In this document: piece after piece, positions 1 to 13,155 of the stretch
Layout of the letters: every line of letters starts with the position of its first letter
How positions within the stretch are numbered: position 1 is the stretch's first letter
Assembly: GCF_034140825.1 (NCBI RefSeq)
Contig: NC_089041.1
Coordinates: forward strand, 24,007,501-24,071,500
Direction: 5' to 3'
Origin: Oryza sativa Japonica Group
Taxonomy: Eukaryota > Streptophyta > Magnoliopsida > Poales > Poaceae
Length of the DNA stretch: 64,000 bases
Notes under the pieces: generated by a model
The model's database searches: none
Told to the model about the DNA's origin: nothing
Seen by the model: only the letters and a program-made list of their open reading frames with translations
Made by a program: the position numbers and the translations under genes

Positions 1-58
1 CTGCTGCCTTTATCAGTTTCAATTTTGGTGTCATGATTCTAATGATGTGTTGTAACAG

Positions 59-104
59 CTTGGCTGCCCTCTGCTGCTGCTGTCTCCTGGACGCCTGCTT
101 CTGA
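59..104 (+). CDS. CYSTM-domain protein, last exon only (partial)
   Basis: Only the 3' end of this gene lies in the window. An acceptor ending in AACAG at 54-58 is followed by one base completing a codon, then LAALCCCCLLDACF and a TGA at 102-104. A run of four cysteines inside a short hydrophobic tail ending DACF is the hallmark of the CYSTM module (cysteine-rich transmembrane module), found at the very C-terminus of small plant proteins linked to stress tolerance and membrane association. The upstream Pro/Gly/Gln-rich exon or exons are outside the window, so the family member cannot be named. The 3' UTR presumably follows from 105. Confidence 0.75.
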
Positions 105-1882
105 GGATAGAGGCGACGGGTGCAAGAGAGCTGAAGAGATTTGTTTCATGGAGCTGATCAAACCGAACTGCTATGAGAAAATGCTGCTAGATTTCGTGTT
201 CGGCATTATTACCTGTTATTCGCCTTGTTTATGAACCTCTCTGAACCTGATTTATTTGATCAGTGTTTGATGGATGGCTAAAACTATATAGTTGTGTACT
301 ACTGTTGATTCCAATCTTGCTGGTGGAATTCAACCCGGGTTGCGGAGTGCAAGTTGAATTCGTTCTTGTTATGTCTGCCATTTGATTTCTTTACCATTGC
401 TGCGGGGTAACACTTGCGTTGCTTTGAAAATACCCTGATCACCTCATAAGCCGCCGGGTCTCACTGGGCACTGACTTTGACTGGTGCGTTTCTTTTTGAA
501 GGAATCTTACGTTTCTTGTTCGAACGAACAGCTTGCCCAGTAATTTTTTTCCTTAATTATTGTAATTACGATCATATATAACATCAAGGCCTCGCGACTA
601 GCTGAAGTGAAATTCGTGTGGCGACATGCTTTTAGATATTTTCTGATAAATTCTTTTCCAGATTGCGTTGTCTGGATACTTTTCCAGGTCTTGAGGCTGT
701 ATCATTGCGCCAGGCACACGTCGTCTTTTTATACAGTAAAAGGCACAAGACAGATAACCCAAAATCAGATTGCGACGTCACGTTTTACACGTTACTAGGC
801 ATCGCCATTAGTGTTGTTCGGCTGTTAGCTGGTTAAATGAACCTCGCCCAGATAACCCAAATCCCAGTCCTGCATTGACCCTGTTATGATTCTGCCAGTC
901 CTACATTTTGCGTTAGTTCGACCCTGATATGATTCTAGATTTCAGATTTTTATTAACGGAACATTTCGTACGAAAATTTTCAATATGATATTTTTCTTGA
1001 AATAGTTTTCTAAAGCTTCTTTACATTAGTTAATTAATTCATTTGTTTATATTCTTGAATAGGCTGACTAAAAACCAGATAATCCATCAATTTCAGCTTT
1101 TCTTATAAGGGAATCCGCGTGAGCCAGCCCAAGTTGGTTGTAAGCAATCAAACATCCACATAAACATTCATCATCGAGATGCAACGCCAACCTTGTGCTT
1201 CTTTTGGGTGCATCTTCTGGAATCAGCTTATGATAAAAGCTCTGACGGTTGCTGCTTTACATTTAATATATCCACATACAAACCGTGTCTAGAAGCCAAA
1301 ATCATCTTGGCGCGTGCAAAGAGTGTACAAAATCAGGTTACCGGTTTTGTGATGAACCAGTCGCTAGTCTAACTGACTGGTAAGTGGATTTTGATCCGTG
1401 TATGCTGCCAGCCCTGGGGCCCCTGCCATGTGATTACCAAACTTTCATGGAAGACCAAACCCGAAATGTATTGCCATCAAACGGTCTTGCCTGGTCTAAA
1501 ACTATGGTAGTAGAATGCCTCCAGGTGCACGCTATTGGCGTGCGTGTGAGGTCGTTATCAGCATCACATAAATAGGGAACCTGACGTAAAATATTCTCTT
1601 TTTGCCGGTTACTCCCACTTATCAGAAGTTCCTTTTCAAGCTTTCAGCCTACTTATATAGAATTTCTCCAGGTATGATCTACTCTGATTCTATTGTGCAA
1701 CAAATTTCCTTTGCAACCATGTAAATAAATTAACACAACATTTCAAAAATCGACATCACTAACAGTTCCTATGTTTCTCTCCCTGAAATCCTAATTTAGT
1801 ACAACATACCTTCAAAATTTGGTGGCGTCAGAGGCTCAGAGCTGATATAGTGTTGAACTGCACCAATTCCATATGCGTTATA
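105..1882. other. 3' UTR of CYSTM gene, then intergenic DNA
   Basis: No convincing reading frame on either strand. The first few hundred bases are probably the 3' UTR of the CYSTM gene. The part next to 1883 is the 3' UTR of the convergent N-acetylglutamate synthase gene. Short open frames near 607-798 and 1384-1575 have no family features. Confidence 0.5.
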
Positions 1883-4800
1883 TCATCTGGCAGTAATATT
1901 GTTGGGAGTAACACTGGCGTGCTTTGGCTGAAGCTGCTTTATATAATACTTTGATCCTCGTGATAAATTGATGCGTTTTCTCCTTTGCTCAGGAATGGAT
2001 TCAATCGAACACTCCAAGAAGCCACGCCGCACAAACCTGCATCAGTTTCAAATTAAGCGCTAGAGATATATAGAAGGCTTAGATATTATAATCTAGCCTA
2101 AAATCCTCACAAAATAAAATAATCTTGTAATATCTGAACATAGCTCCAGTAATTTGTCATTTTTCTCCATGTGTTTACTGTACTTGAAGTACCTTGATAT
2201 TTTTAGTATGTACAGGTCCTAACTAAGCCATATGAAAACATATTAGATCATCAGCTAGATTCAAGAAAGAAATTATACTCCCAGCACAGAGTGACATACA
2301 TATTGCACAACACAGACTGTTACATCGTCCTCTATGAATATTTTATTAGCTAAGTATTAATACTCCTTGTTATTCGAAACAGAGCACAATGATAGGCTAT
2401 TTAGTCATTAAATCATGCATATGAAACAACCCATATAATGGACCAAGAGAAGGATAAAGTTGCATACCAATCAGCTGTCCGTGTCGTGAGCAAGAATAAT
2501 TTCTCCAGACCAAGGGACATTGCTGCCTTCTCAATATAGTCTGAAGCATCATCATAATCTTGAGTAAAACAAGATGCACAATAGACTTTCCATAATAAAT
2601 CAATACAGGTGCATAAAAGCTCTTCAAATACAAATGAGGAGTTGTTAACTGGAACAATGATGCGCAGAAAATCCACATTCATGTTTCCTGGCTTAGTAAC
2701 AATCAGATAGTTTGGTAGTAGACTAGTAGTTACAAGACTACAGCATGAATTCCCTCTTTGCAGGTAGTTTCTTCCCTCTTATAGTTTTTAGGCTTACATG
2801 TGCATGTGACAAAATAAGTAGGTGGACGAAGGGATATGCACTGGCACATGATGTGTGCATGTTCAGGGAAAGGATGGTGGGAGTGTGGTTGCATTAAGCT
2901 ACCGAAATAATGTTAAATGCATCTCAGGGAAATAATGTTAAACGCATCAAGCTTTTTCAGTTTTGCATCTTATGACAAGACATTGGATTTTGTTGAAGAT
3001 AAATCCGTCTATTTCAAATGAAGATAAATACTGTTTGATTGTTTTTCGTGAGAGTGATTTTGCAGTCCTTGATGAAGCACTAAGAGGTACCACATTTTCT
3101 AGTGTAAAATTTGATACCTCTCGGAACCTCCAGTACTAGGAGGTACCAAATTTGTACTAAAAATTTTTGGTACCTCCTAGTACCTCTCAAGGACTGTAAA
3201 ATTTCTTTGTGAAGTATTGGTTTTTGAAGTTTGAACCAACTACAATTTGATGGCTAACTTAAGGAAACCAAACAGGGATGACATAAAGCAATGAGCGTAC
3301 CAAGCAACTTGTCCCCTTGACCTCTTCCTCGGCATTCTTCAGATACAGCAATCGCAGCAACTTCTCCAGATTTATCTTCGGGAAATGGGAACAGAGCAGC
3401 ACATCCAATGATTGAACCATCCCTTTCAACAACATAGAACGACTCCAGTGCTTCAAGAAGCTAAATTGAATATAAAGCATAAATTAGAGCTAAATTGAAG
3501 CACACAACCGGATTCAACGAAAGCATACGCTGTAAAGATCATTAGATAGGATTTTAGCACACCTCCTTATCAGTTCTCTTCACCAAAACACCAGATTCTT
3601 CTAGTGGTCGAAGAATTTTTCTTATCCCAAGAAGATCCTCCTCTCTAGCTATCCTTGTTCCTTCATACACATCCCTGAAAACCAAGTATTACTGTATAAA
3701 TAGACATCTCAACGTTAACTTGTAGAAGCTAAATTCTTAAATGTATTTAGTTCCTTATAAAAATATATATATCATGCTGAGGATATTTGTAGCATTACTA
3801 TGATGAAAAGATGCAGGCCATCGCAGCCAAGGGTACAACTTCAGAACTCGCATATACTATGACGAAAAGTTAGGAAAGGCCTTTGATTTTGTGCACAAAT
3901 GACTTCTGTAGGAATTAGGGATGATGTTACAAGCAATTAACTGTTCAGGAGATGCATCTAAGTGCACATAAGGATAAAACAGGCGTCGGAGATTTTGCTT
4001 GTGCATGGAAACTGTAATATTTGATCAAAAACTGATAACAGAAGTTCAACATACCTAGCTATCATTGTTCCTGTACCATCTCTTGTAAACAATTCTAATA
4101 GCAGTGATCCATCAACTGTTCCATCTATGATATGAACTCTTTGAACACCACCCTAGCATACAAGAAACAAATTTCATATTCAAGAATAAAAATAGAAACT
4201 GTCCTCAAACTTGAAAGGTTACACTATTGTACTATCCTCTCTCCTCAGCAAGCCTAAAGTAACACAGTAAATAATGAAAAATGAGATAAGGGGCTCCTTT
4301 TTGGTCCAACATGACTTGAAAGAAGAGAAGCACTTACATGGCATACAAATGCTGCTGCTGCCAACTCAGAAAGATAGGCATTTGATCTACTTAACCGCTC
4401 TTCACCACCAATAGCAAATCCTTGCTCACCAGATAAAATACCATTTCCATTGTTGAAACCCAAGCCATTATGGAAAGAAGCAGCATATGCACCAAGAGGA
4501 CCGCTTCCGTTCAAAAATGGTTTGACATCCTCATGCAAATGACTGATACCCTCCTCGTCCACAACCTTGACATAATTTGCTGCGATATCACTTTGCTTAG
4601 CACGCTTTCTGATCAACATATCTGCTTCCTCAAGAGACATGAAAGGAATGACACGTCCATGCTCATCAAATATCTGGCCATCTACAATGCAGATCAGCTT
4701 ATCCGCCTCAATGGCTAAAGCACACGCAGTAGCTACTTCATAAGTGCTGAATGCAGCCAAAGAAGATAGAACAAATTTAGTTTAGTAGGCTAGCTGCAGT

Positions 4801-7250
4801 ATATAGAAAGAGTAGATGGGGCAATAGTACTTCAGAATCTTTGAATATAGACAGGACATTTACATATATTCTCATAAAAGTAAAAGAGTAAAAATGTGTG
4901 TGCATATAGTCACTACAAAGGTCATGGATAGAGAAAAAAACATACTTGCAGTTTAGCACTTCTCCTGAGCTCGAGTATCCCATATTGCTCACAACAACTA
5001 TGCTATCACTATCAAGCCTTTCTTTTATTCGTGAAACATCAATTTTCTTAACCTCGCCGGTGAACCCATAATCAATACCACTAACTACTCCTCTTCTCTG
5101 CCAAAGGAAGAGAGTTACATAAATTTAGTTCTGCAGGACCTCCACGAACTGAAGTTCAGCATAAGTGATGGACATAATCACAAAAAAGACATGGAAAAAT
5201 AAACAAAAATAATCCACATGCACATTCGAATGGAAAAAGGCACTGAGCACACACATACAATGTTCCTATAGTACTAAAATTGTATTCAACCAACAAGGCC
5301 ATGACTATTGATCCTAGAGTTGTCCATGGTGTTCTTAACTCTTACTTCAGTGTACAAAAATGATAATTTGAACTTCACCCAAATGGACAACTTTCCAGCC
5401 AATAGTGTTTTCTTCTGTTTATATGGCAGTTGAAGGGTACTTTTCGTAAAACATTAAAAACCAGTTCTTAACAAAGAGGTTAGGAAGTTACATGATAGGG
5501 CGACTGGGAATAAATCGAACCACTTGAAGGGAATGCCTCAAAAGCGACTCAGTAGCTCAAAGGTTGTATTACTGTTAGTCAGTAACAACTTTAGTAACTA
5601 CTACGTTGTCCAGATGTCAATGGTCATCTCAACTAAAACCCTCCAATGCTTATTGCCTAATTTGCATCATTCTGCATACATTATCTTAGGAGGAGTGTTT
5701 TACATAACAGGGTAAACAAGTCTGTAAGAGGTGAACAAGTCAATTAAAGGCAGGCTGATGAAAACAAAAATGTATAATTATGTGCCTTTTAAAGGAGAAA
5801 AGTGGTTTTTATTCATGGAGAGTTACAAGTATAAAAGTTGCCCTGAGCATAGTCTTCACAAGATAAGCAAAAGAACCAGATTAAGGCCAGATACTTGGAA
5901 GCCGAAGGGGCTTAGTTAGTAACAAATATTACCTTAGCACCAAGGAAGTTGCCACTTGCAACATTATCCACAAGACCATGCCAACGTCCAATAACACCAT
6001 GTCTACGAAGATTCAACATTGGAGGACCAGGAGAAAGCTTGGCCTCAATAGTTAATCGTATTCTTCCAGCTGCCTCCATTGCAGCCTCTAATGAATCAGA
6101 ATCAGTAACTCGGTACTGGCCAACATACTTAGCCATCCTCCCTAGATGAAAATTTATAAGATGAACATATGCAGTAGGAAATACTAAAAAAATAGTTGTA
6201 ACTTGCAAGAAGAATCAAACATACTCAAGTTAGCAAAAGGCAAGATAAACATAATAGCCATTCCACATATTATCATCACAGCTAAAAGGACTGATGAAGT
6301 TTCATTTTTCAGTGAATGTGCTTCATCAAATTACTAATATAAATCACAACTGCAGTCAAGCTAGTCCCCATTCAAAAATCACACAGTATGCAATTCACTA
6401 ACACAATCTCATCACAACTGAGCAGAAGAGTTCGACCAGGTTTCATGACATCCAGGACAGCCATAAGCTATAGAAACTAAATAATTCTCTTGAGTTTTTT
6501 TTTAAAAAAAATGTTTTGTGTATGCACTGAATAGTTTTCCTATATGTTGCTTTGTATACTTTTGATAAGATGTCCACACATAAGGCTTAAGAATCAAATT
6601 CAAAACTTTTTCAATGGCATAGCCTTAGCATAAATATGTCCAATAAATACAGGGGCTATTTCCTAGAGTCAGGAGGTAAAGCTAAAGCCATTTTTTGAAG
6701 TATTAGCTCAGCCATTTGTTTCTAATAAAATGCTTAGGAATTTTTACAGGATTTTTAAACCCTAAAAAACTCTATGTTTCAGGAGTGAGCACAAGAATGG
6801 ATGGCGAAGAGAACCTAGCAAGGATGGTTTGCACTGACCTCTTTCTGACAAGAGCTTATCAATTTGGACATGTGTTCCAGGAACAAGAACAAATTGAATC
6901 CCCAAACCATGAAGAAGTGAAATATCCTGCATATGATAAATTATAATTCAGTTCTAACTCCATAATGATAACAAGATAAGAAAAATTCTGTGGAGTTACT
7001 GCGACGAGTTAAGACTCAAAGGATCGCAATCATTTTAAGAGGCCGCTGAAGATTTGATCTCTGTTTTCCATAATAGTGCTAACTTCATTTAGGGTCAATG
7101 AATCAGACTCACATTCCATGGGAATCAAGGAGACCAGTCTCCTATTAGTCCTACCTCACACAAAATTGGTTAATTTTCATTCTGACAACTCAGTTCCAAT
7201 CCCTATTAATCAAGGACATGAACAAATATAGGCTGACCACTAGAAAAACC

Positions 7251-7304
<54 letters not shown>

Positions 7305-7798
7305 ATAATAAATTAAATTTATGCCGTATATGAAACACACAAAAAAAGGAGAAGAAAATCACCGCCTGCATCTTCCTGTACCTAAGTTGCAAGCACTGTT
7401 CATCCGGGAAAAATCACCGTGTGCATCCAAAATACTAGTACTCGAAATCAAATAACAGAAGCAAACCATCCCAATACCTGCAGAATGCCGTCGAAGTGCG
7501 GCCCTGACACGACCTCGCTGGAGATGACGACCACGAAGGTGCTCCCCCTGTGGCCCCGGATGTACGGCCACGCCTCCCTGAAGAACCCGACGAACTCCTC
7601 CCGCGCGACCGCGCCGCCACCGCCACCGCTACCGCCGCCGGGATTCGCGGCCCCGCAGCAGCACCGGACACCGCGCCGCGCCCCGTTCGCCGGAGGCAGC
7701 CGCAGGGCCCGGGCGGGCTCGGCGCCACCCCGAGCAGCCACCGTCGCCGCTCCTTCGGCGGCGGCGCGAGCGGAGGCGACCGACGACGGCGAGGCCAT
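1883..7798 (-). CDS. NAGS1: Amino-acid N-acetyltransferase (N-acetylglutamate synthase), plastid
   Basis: Catalyses acetyl-CoA + L-glutamate to N-acetyl-L-glutamate, the first step of arginine synthesis, in the chloroplast. Ten exons on the minus strand, read in order: 7798-7478, 6926-6839, 6141-5933, 5097-4946, 4746-4338, 4152-4055, 3674-3563, 3460-3301, 2540-2468, 2036-1883. All borders are GT-AG and phases match, giving 591 aa. Residues 1 to about 60 are Ala/Arg-rich, like a transit peptide. Residues about 75-395 form the amino-acid-kinase-like domain ([40 protein letters not shown]). Residues about 425-585 form the GNAT acetyltransferase domain, with the acetyl-CoA loop [12 protein letters not shown] and the tail FVRRGF...[11 protein letters not shown]. 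The start at 7798 is the first ATG before the transit-like stretch. Introns carry a (CT)n tract and a small fold-back element. I am very sure of the family; the number in the symbol is by analogy with Arabidopsis NAGS1/NAGS2. Confidence 0.95.
3057..3203. mobile_element. Small fold-back MITE in NAGS intron 8
   Basis: The ends are inverted copies: TTTTGCAGTCCTTG at 3057-3070 and CAAGGACTGTAAAA near 3188-3201. Inside, the GAGGTACC-type motif occurs in both orientations, so the whole 147 bp can fold into a long hairpin. No coding capacity. It sits in the 760-bp intron between exons 8 and 9. The superfamily is not assigned because no clear target duplication was found. Confidence 0.6.
7256..7302. 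repeat. (CT)n microsatellite
   Basis: An uninterrupted CT run of about 46 bp in intron 1 of the NAGS gene, roughly 180 bp from the donor of exon 1. On the NAGS sense strand it reads (AG)n. Confidence 0.97.
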
Positions 7799-8780
7799 CG
7801 GAATCGAACCCTAGGGATTGGAGAGGAGAGGGGACCGCCGCTGCGGCCCTTGCGGCGAGTAGTAGGTGGTTGGTTTTGGGAAGCGGATTGGCGCGCACGT
7901 AGTTGCAGCTGCTGCAGACCTGCGTGCGGCGGCGCTGCGGATTGGGCTCCACCTCCAAATCTCTCAACTTCTCAGCTCGAGCTGAGCTCTGAAAAGGTCT
8001 TAAAAGTTGACTAAAATAACATGATGGACCTGATGCTCATATTGGGTCACCCCGCGGACGGAAAAAGTGGCCCACGGAAAAACTGGCCGGGCCGGATCGG
8101 CCCAACTATTTCTCTTCAAAAAGTTGCAGGGCAAAACATGCGGTTCCCAGTCGGAAAAGCTAACGCGCAGCCCCCTCCCCACTGTAATCGCGCACCGCAT
8201 TACTTTTATGTTTTAGTAAGTTTATATACCTAAAGTTGGTACACATCAGGTTTATACATAGTTTATACATCTAAAGTTTGTATACCCAAAGTTTATAAGT
8301 TAAAAGTTTATATACCCGGTTCGAATTCGAATTCGAATCTAGATTCAAATATATTTTTATATATAATATTTCTATACATAAAGTCTTTACGAAATTTCTT
8401 TATATATACTTATAACTATAAAGTTTATTCACATGAATATGTTTTCAAGTGTATTAGATTTCTTTTATATTTTTTAAATGGTTTGAAATTTATAGTGTGG
8501 TAGGAAGTGGAGAAAGGGGGAGATGTGTGCGTGTTAGGGGAGGGACGGGCGTGCTAATCGCCCAAGGCGATCACCCGTCCATTAGGCTTACCCGTTCCCA
8601 GTTCCTACTCAGACCTTTTCTAAAATATAAAAATAGTTTTTTTGGACTACAAAAGTTCTTTTTTTCTTTACAAGTATGGTAAATGCAAATGCTAACAACT
8701 TGCGCACACTGTTATAGAACCGGCCTAGAAATCACATCGATAACCGAACATGTAAAAAACATCATAGGAGATCCAAACAC
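7799..8780. other. NAGS upstream region and AT-rich repeat-like DNA
   Basis: About 200 bp of GC-rich DNA upstream of the NAGS start gives way to AT-rich sequence with repeated TTTATA(C/T)-CCAAAGTTTATA motifs at about 8218-8320. A palindromic run of TTCGAA/GAATTC units lies at 8318-8336. No gene is seen. The motif pattern looks like a decayed MITE, but no ends could be fixed. Confidence 0.4.
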
Positions 8781-9145
8781 GATAATGACACTGAGGTACG
8801 ATATTTGTTAACGAGATTTAATCGAAGCCTACAACCTAAGGGCGTTGATTACGAATGCTCCTCCCAGATCAAACATAATTATAACATATTAGAGTTATAA
8901 GGACCCTTGATTTGATGTCATCGGCAGCCGCTCCCTCTCACATATACTAAGTTGTAATGCGGTTTATAACAGATGTATCTCTCTATTTAAAAGAGAGCTT
9001 AGGATAGAGTCCAACTCTAACTTTACCTACACCTATTACAAACTCCTAGTCCTACATTGTAATCGACTACGTACACATATTCGATACAAACTCTAACATA
9101 CACACACCTCCCTATAAATATACGCGTACACCCTATCACTATGAA
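8780..9145. repeat. Diverged LTR-family fragment
   Basis: This stretch is a poor third copy of the repeat seen at 10545-11096 and 50738-51145. It shares the block GATATTTGTTAACGAG followed by CGAAGCCTACA, then CTCCTCCC, CTCTCTATTTAA, and a tail with TATTCGATAC and CTCTAAC. It is clearly older than the other two and has no clean ends. A fossil of an LTR-type element. Confidence 0.5.
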
Positions 9146-9531
9146 CACCTCAAAAAGACTGAATTGTCACATCTCAAGATCGGCAAAGTCATCAATGATG
9201 TTTCGGTGTTGATGAGTGTGCCGTCTATTACTGAAAGAATAATTAGCCGTAAATGCGAGCACCTCAAGTCTATAACTTGAACCGAATATATTGATTCCCC
9301 CACAAGTTATTTAACCAGTTGCTACGCTCACTTCAAAATAAACTTTTGATTACATGGCAAAGACATAGCACACCACTACACACGCTGAAAAGCAGAATAA
9401 TTATACGGAGTACTACGACCTTTTATTTTGACTACAAAAAATACCCATACGTTACAACGTGTGAAGATTATTTTAATCTTATTATTGTTATATAATTTAG
9501 TTAAGGTGAAATTCACCGTGAGAATTCACTT

Positions 9532-9598
9532 GGATATATATATATATATGTATGTATATATATATATGTATATATGTATATATGTATATGTGTATATA

Positions 9599-9631
<33 letters not shown>

Positions 9632-9704
9632 ATATGTATATGTGTATATATGTATATATATATATATGTATATATGTATATGTGTGTATATATGTACATG
9701 TGTG

Positions 9705-9736
<32 letters not shown>
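9532..9736. repeat. (TATATG/TA)n microsatellite
   Basis: About 200 bp of TATATATG, TATGTG and TA units. All the open frames across it, on both strands, are Tyr/Ile repeat artefacts and not genes. Confidence 0.95.
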
Positions 9737-10141
9737 AGAAAATCATGAGCTACAGTTAGGAATCTGATCGTCTCAAGTTAGCATGTGGTATTTTTAAAGA
9801 GATTTTTTATATGACTCTTTTGTATTTTCCAAAAGTGAACAAACTTACAAACCATCTCAAATACGAATATGATTTTCAAAAGTGAACGAACTTAAAAACC
9901 GACTCATACACGGATGACGTACCAAAATACCGATAAAAACATCTTTAATTTTAATTTTTATAATAGTAGAGAGCAGACGCACCATTACACCCACTCACAC
10001 GCTCACCACCCTAACATCTGTGTGTTTCCTTACTAAGCCATTTATTTTACATAAATTTTATAATAAGCTTTATAAAGAGATGAAAGTTATTATATTCCCC
10101 GTAAAAATGCTGACTCACTAATGTGTCTTGAAAATGACCAT

Positions 10142-10544
10142 TGTATACAAAAGTTGTGCATGAAAAAGAGGGGACCACCTACAAATCGGGTGTCCGACGC
10201 TATTCCACCGAGTAGATCAAAATTGTTTCACTAAGTAGATCAAAAATGTTTCAATCGTTTAAAAAGCTGAAACACAACCAAATCACCTCATGAAACATTT
10301 TGCGACAACGTATGACACAACGGTTTTTGAAACTGTTTCACCATATAAAAAAACAATGTTTCAGCAAAATAATGGAATGATGTTTCAATTCACTGCAACA
10401 TTTAATCTATACATAGTGAAACAACACGAGTGTACTTCCTGAAACAGTGTTTGATGGAACACAAAATGAAACGGATTCTCTTAATAGAACATTTTCATTC
10501 AAACACAAAATGAAACGGATTCTCTTAATAGAACATTTTCATAT
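10142..10544. other. TGTTTCA/TGAAACA-rich repeat DNA
   Basis: At least ten GAAAC or GTTTC motifs, mostly TGTTTCA or TGAAACA, occur in about 330 bp in both orientations, often followed by A/T-rich spacers. The last 85 bp hold a 44-bp tandem duplication (10459-10502 and 10503-10543). No gene is seen. It probably belongs to an old transposon, which I cannot name. Confidence 0.45.
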
Positions 10545-11096
10545 TGTTAGAGTGCGCAGCCCGGGCCACCAATCATGGGCCACCCAGGGTCACATTGGGC
10601 CTACTCCAACACAGGCCCAACCGGAGTCACAACTTTAGGTCCTAGGCCTATACAACCCAAAAGATTAGTCTGATGGGTGAGGACCACCCCACCTTTTAAG
10701 TTGTGCTCCCCCATCATCAATTACCGATGTGGGACTAAACCCAACAATCTCCCCCGTCGTTGATCACCCAAGACACGCCAGATGACGACACAGGAACACA
10801 CGATATTTGTTAACGAGGTTCAGCCGAAGCTACATCCCCGGGGCTCTGGTTATGGGCGCTCCTCCCCAATCAATATAGCTCATAGCCGCTACGAGTCCAT
10901 GGCCACACTGCCATCATCTCCCTGCGTGTCTACGCTACATTGTAGTCGCCATGGTTACATTGTGGTGCTCCCCTCTCTATTTAAGAGAGATGTCGGGTTA
11001 TAGAGTCTGACTGTAACTCTACCCCTAACACCTATTTACAACTCCAAGTCTAACTATAACCAAATAAGACTGGTATATTCGACACCTATTCTAAAA
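10545..11096 (+). repeat. Solo-LTR-like repeat (same family as the copy in the UBA2 intron)
   Basis: Starts TGTTAGAGTG and ends CCTATTCTAA, matching the ends of the copy at 50738-51145, whose termini are TGTTAGAAT and its inverse ATTCTAACA. The shared core includes ACACGCCAGATGACGACACA and the blocks after it. The 5' part (10545-10780) has TGGGCC-type motifs absent from the shorter copy. No internal coding region accompanies it, so it looks like a solo or decayed LTR. A fossil, age unknown. Confidence 0.55.
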
Positions 11097-13155
11097 CGTG
11101 AGTTATTATTGCAACGGCACATGTGGTGGGGCGCGTGGTAAGGACGGCACGGAGGCGCGGGTAGCGCCCGACGCGGGGCATTTTCCAAAAAAGATGTCTA
11201 AGGATTACGCGAGACCGTGAGAGTGCGTACGTGCAAAATCAGGGCGGAATTTCTCTCCCGTGTCTGCCACGGCCACCGGTGCATTGCATATGCGCACACG
11301 AGGAGCAAAGCTCGCGACCTCGCGCGTTGCACTGCCGCACTGAACGATCGACGGACGACGGCAGCGCGCGGCCGGGCGTCGCGCGCTGTACCGCAGCGCG
11401 CACCGCACCAACTGAACTCTGCAAGGTGCAAGCAACTAGCGTACGGCGTAGCGTCGCGCTCGCGCGGCCGCGCCTCGCCTCGCGACGTACGCGCTTGCGA
11501 ATTGAAAGCCTTCCTTTTCGTCCGTTCCCTGAGACCCTGACCCGCGCCCACCCACTCGCCAAGCGGGAGCGAGACGGAGCGGCGCCTGCACCCGCGCGCC
11601 CGCCAATGGCAGGGCGGCCACTCGTCGCGCGGCGTTGCTACCCGCTCGCCACGGCACGCAGCACATGCCGTGCATGCAAAAGGGTGGGTTCTTATAAAAA
11701 AAAAGAGAGAGTAAGAAACGGAGCTGTAGCGTCGGTCCAAAAGTTTGTTTCTCGAGCAGGGAGATCGAAGAGAGAAGCATTTGCCCTGCTGCTGCTCCGG
11801 CTGGCCGGTTTAAATTCGTGCTGCTGCATTCGGCCGGGTAGCTAGCCGGCCCGTGGTTGGGCTCCAGTAGGACACGCGACATGCATGCTCCACGTGTGAC
11901 GCTTTGCCTGCTGTTTCGTGTACCGCAGCTGCATGTATGCGTAAAGTTTTTCTACTACTAGTTTATTTTTTATTGGGCGGACAGGTCGTCACAGTAGAGC
12001 ATTTACCGTCGAGCCGCGTACTTTTTGGAACAGAAGAGTTAGATCCACAGTGTTTTACATATCCAGTCGATTTATGTTTGGGTTTGGGAAATTTCACCGG
12101 TGTAAAAAGCTTCTCACTTCATCGGGCACCGTCTTCTGTAAATTTTTTTCGATATGAACTTTGATAAATTTTGCTCCTCGTCCAGGCGAAGAAACTCCGG
12201 CTTTGGCTATAGGAAACGGATGGTGCATGCATCTAGTCCCGACGAGCGACGTAAGCAAGCGTTCGCCCGGTCTTGATGTGTGCCACGTGCTGGAGACCGT
12301 CGTCACCAGCTTTTAATTCATCGGAAAGATAGCAAAGCGTTTGTCGTCGTGGTTTACATTGCATCGTCTGGTTTCCCTCCGAGATTTTGTATGTACATGC
12401 ATGTATAGTCTCGTAGACCATACATGACCAGCAAAACCACGTGCGGATATATCAACTTTTAGGCGGTTTTGTGCTGGCTGAAACAATATGTACCTCAGCT
12501 GAGAAGTAATCTCGAAAGCATGAGTACACCACCGGAGTCGGAGTGTACATGCATGCATGCACGGCAAGGTATGACCAAAAAGCAGTTTTGACGCAGATTG
12601 ATCATTCGATCTGGTAGTGAAAAACAAAAAAAAAAAAAGGTAAAGTGGTGTGTCCCGGTGTCCGCCTATACGCTAAACTTACCGTGGTGCTAGAGTACAA
12701 GCGAGCCGGTTGGTGGAGGCGAGCGCAAAAGCGCCACACGGCCTTCTGCCAATGAGGCCTCACGCCGTCACGCGGGGCACGCCAGCCAGCCAGTGACCGC
12801 GGCGGAACGCGCCACGGGGGACGATGCGCCCGAGGGGGGCGGACGCCGCATGCAGCGCAACGCGAGTACGCGACCTCGCCTCACCTCACCCCACCATACG
12901 CCTCGCGCTGCTGGCTGGAATCCACCGGAGCGCGCGGCCCGCGACTCCGCTCCGCCTACGTGTCGGCCGCGTCCCCGCGCGGTCGCCCACGTACCCCGCC
13001 CCGCCCTCCCACGTGCCCCTCCCCCCTGCGCGCATCCGATTGGCCGCCCACGCCTTCTTAACCCCACCACCCCACCACTCGGGCCCCAACGCATCCGTTC
13101 ACCACCTGCGAGAGCGAGCGTACCGTTCGTTCGTTCGTCCGGTGTACGTCTCGCC
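11097..13155. other. GC-rich intergenic DNA and upstream region of the DUF7950-type gene
   Basis: Strongly GC-rich at 11200-11680 and 12770-13150. The long open frames there on both strands are GC-driven and have no conserved motif. The last part (12780-13155) is presumably promoter and 5' UTR of the gene starting at 13156. No further gene is supported. Confidence 0.45.

Noticed and set aside
7435-8014. Long overlapping frames opposite and within NAGS exon 1
   Set aside because: GC-rich shadows of the NAGS transit-peptide exon; no family motif.
8318-8336. TTCGAA/GAATTC palindrome as a regulatory operator
   Set aside because: A simple short repeat in AT-rich DNA with no neighbouring start; no support for a function.
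9428-9759. Open frames of Tyr/Ile/His on both strands
   Set aside because: They are translations of the TATATG microsatellite.
11198-11882. Several frames of 100-204 codons on both strands
   Set aside because: GC-driven, Arg/Ala-rich, no conserved motif and mutually overlapping; not supported as a gene.
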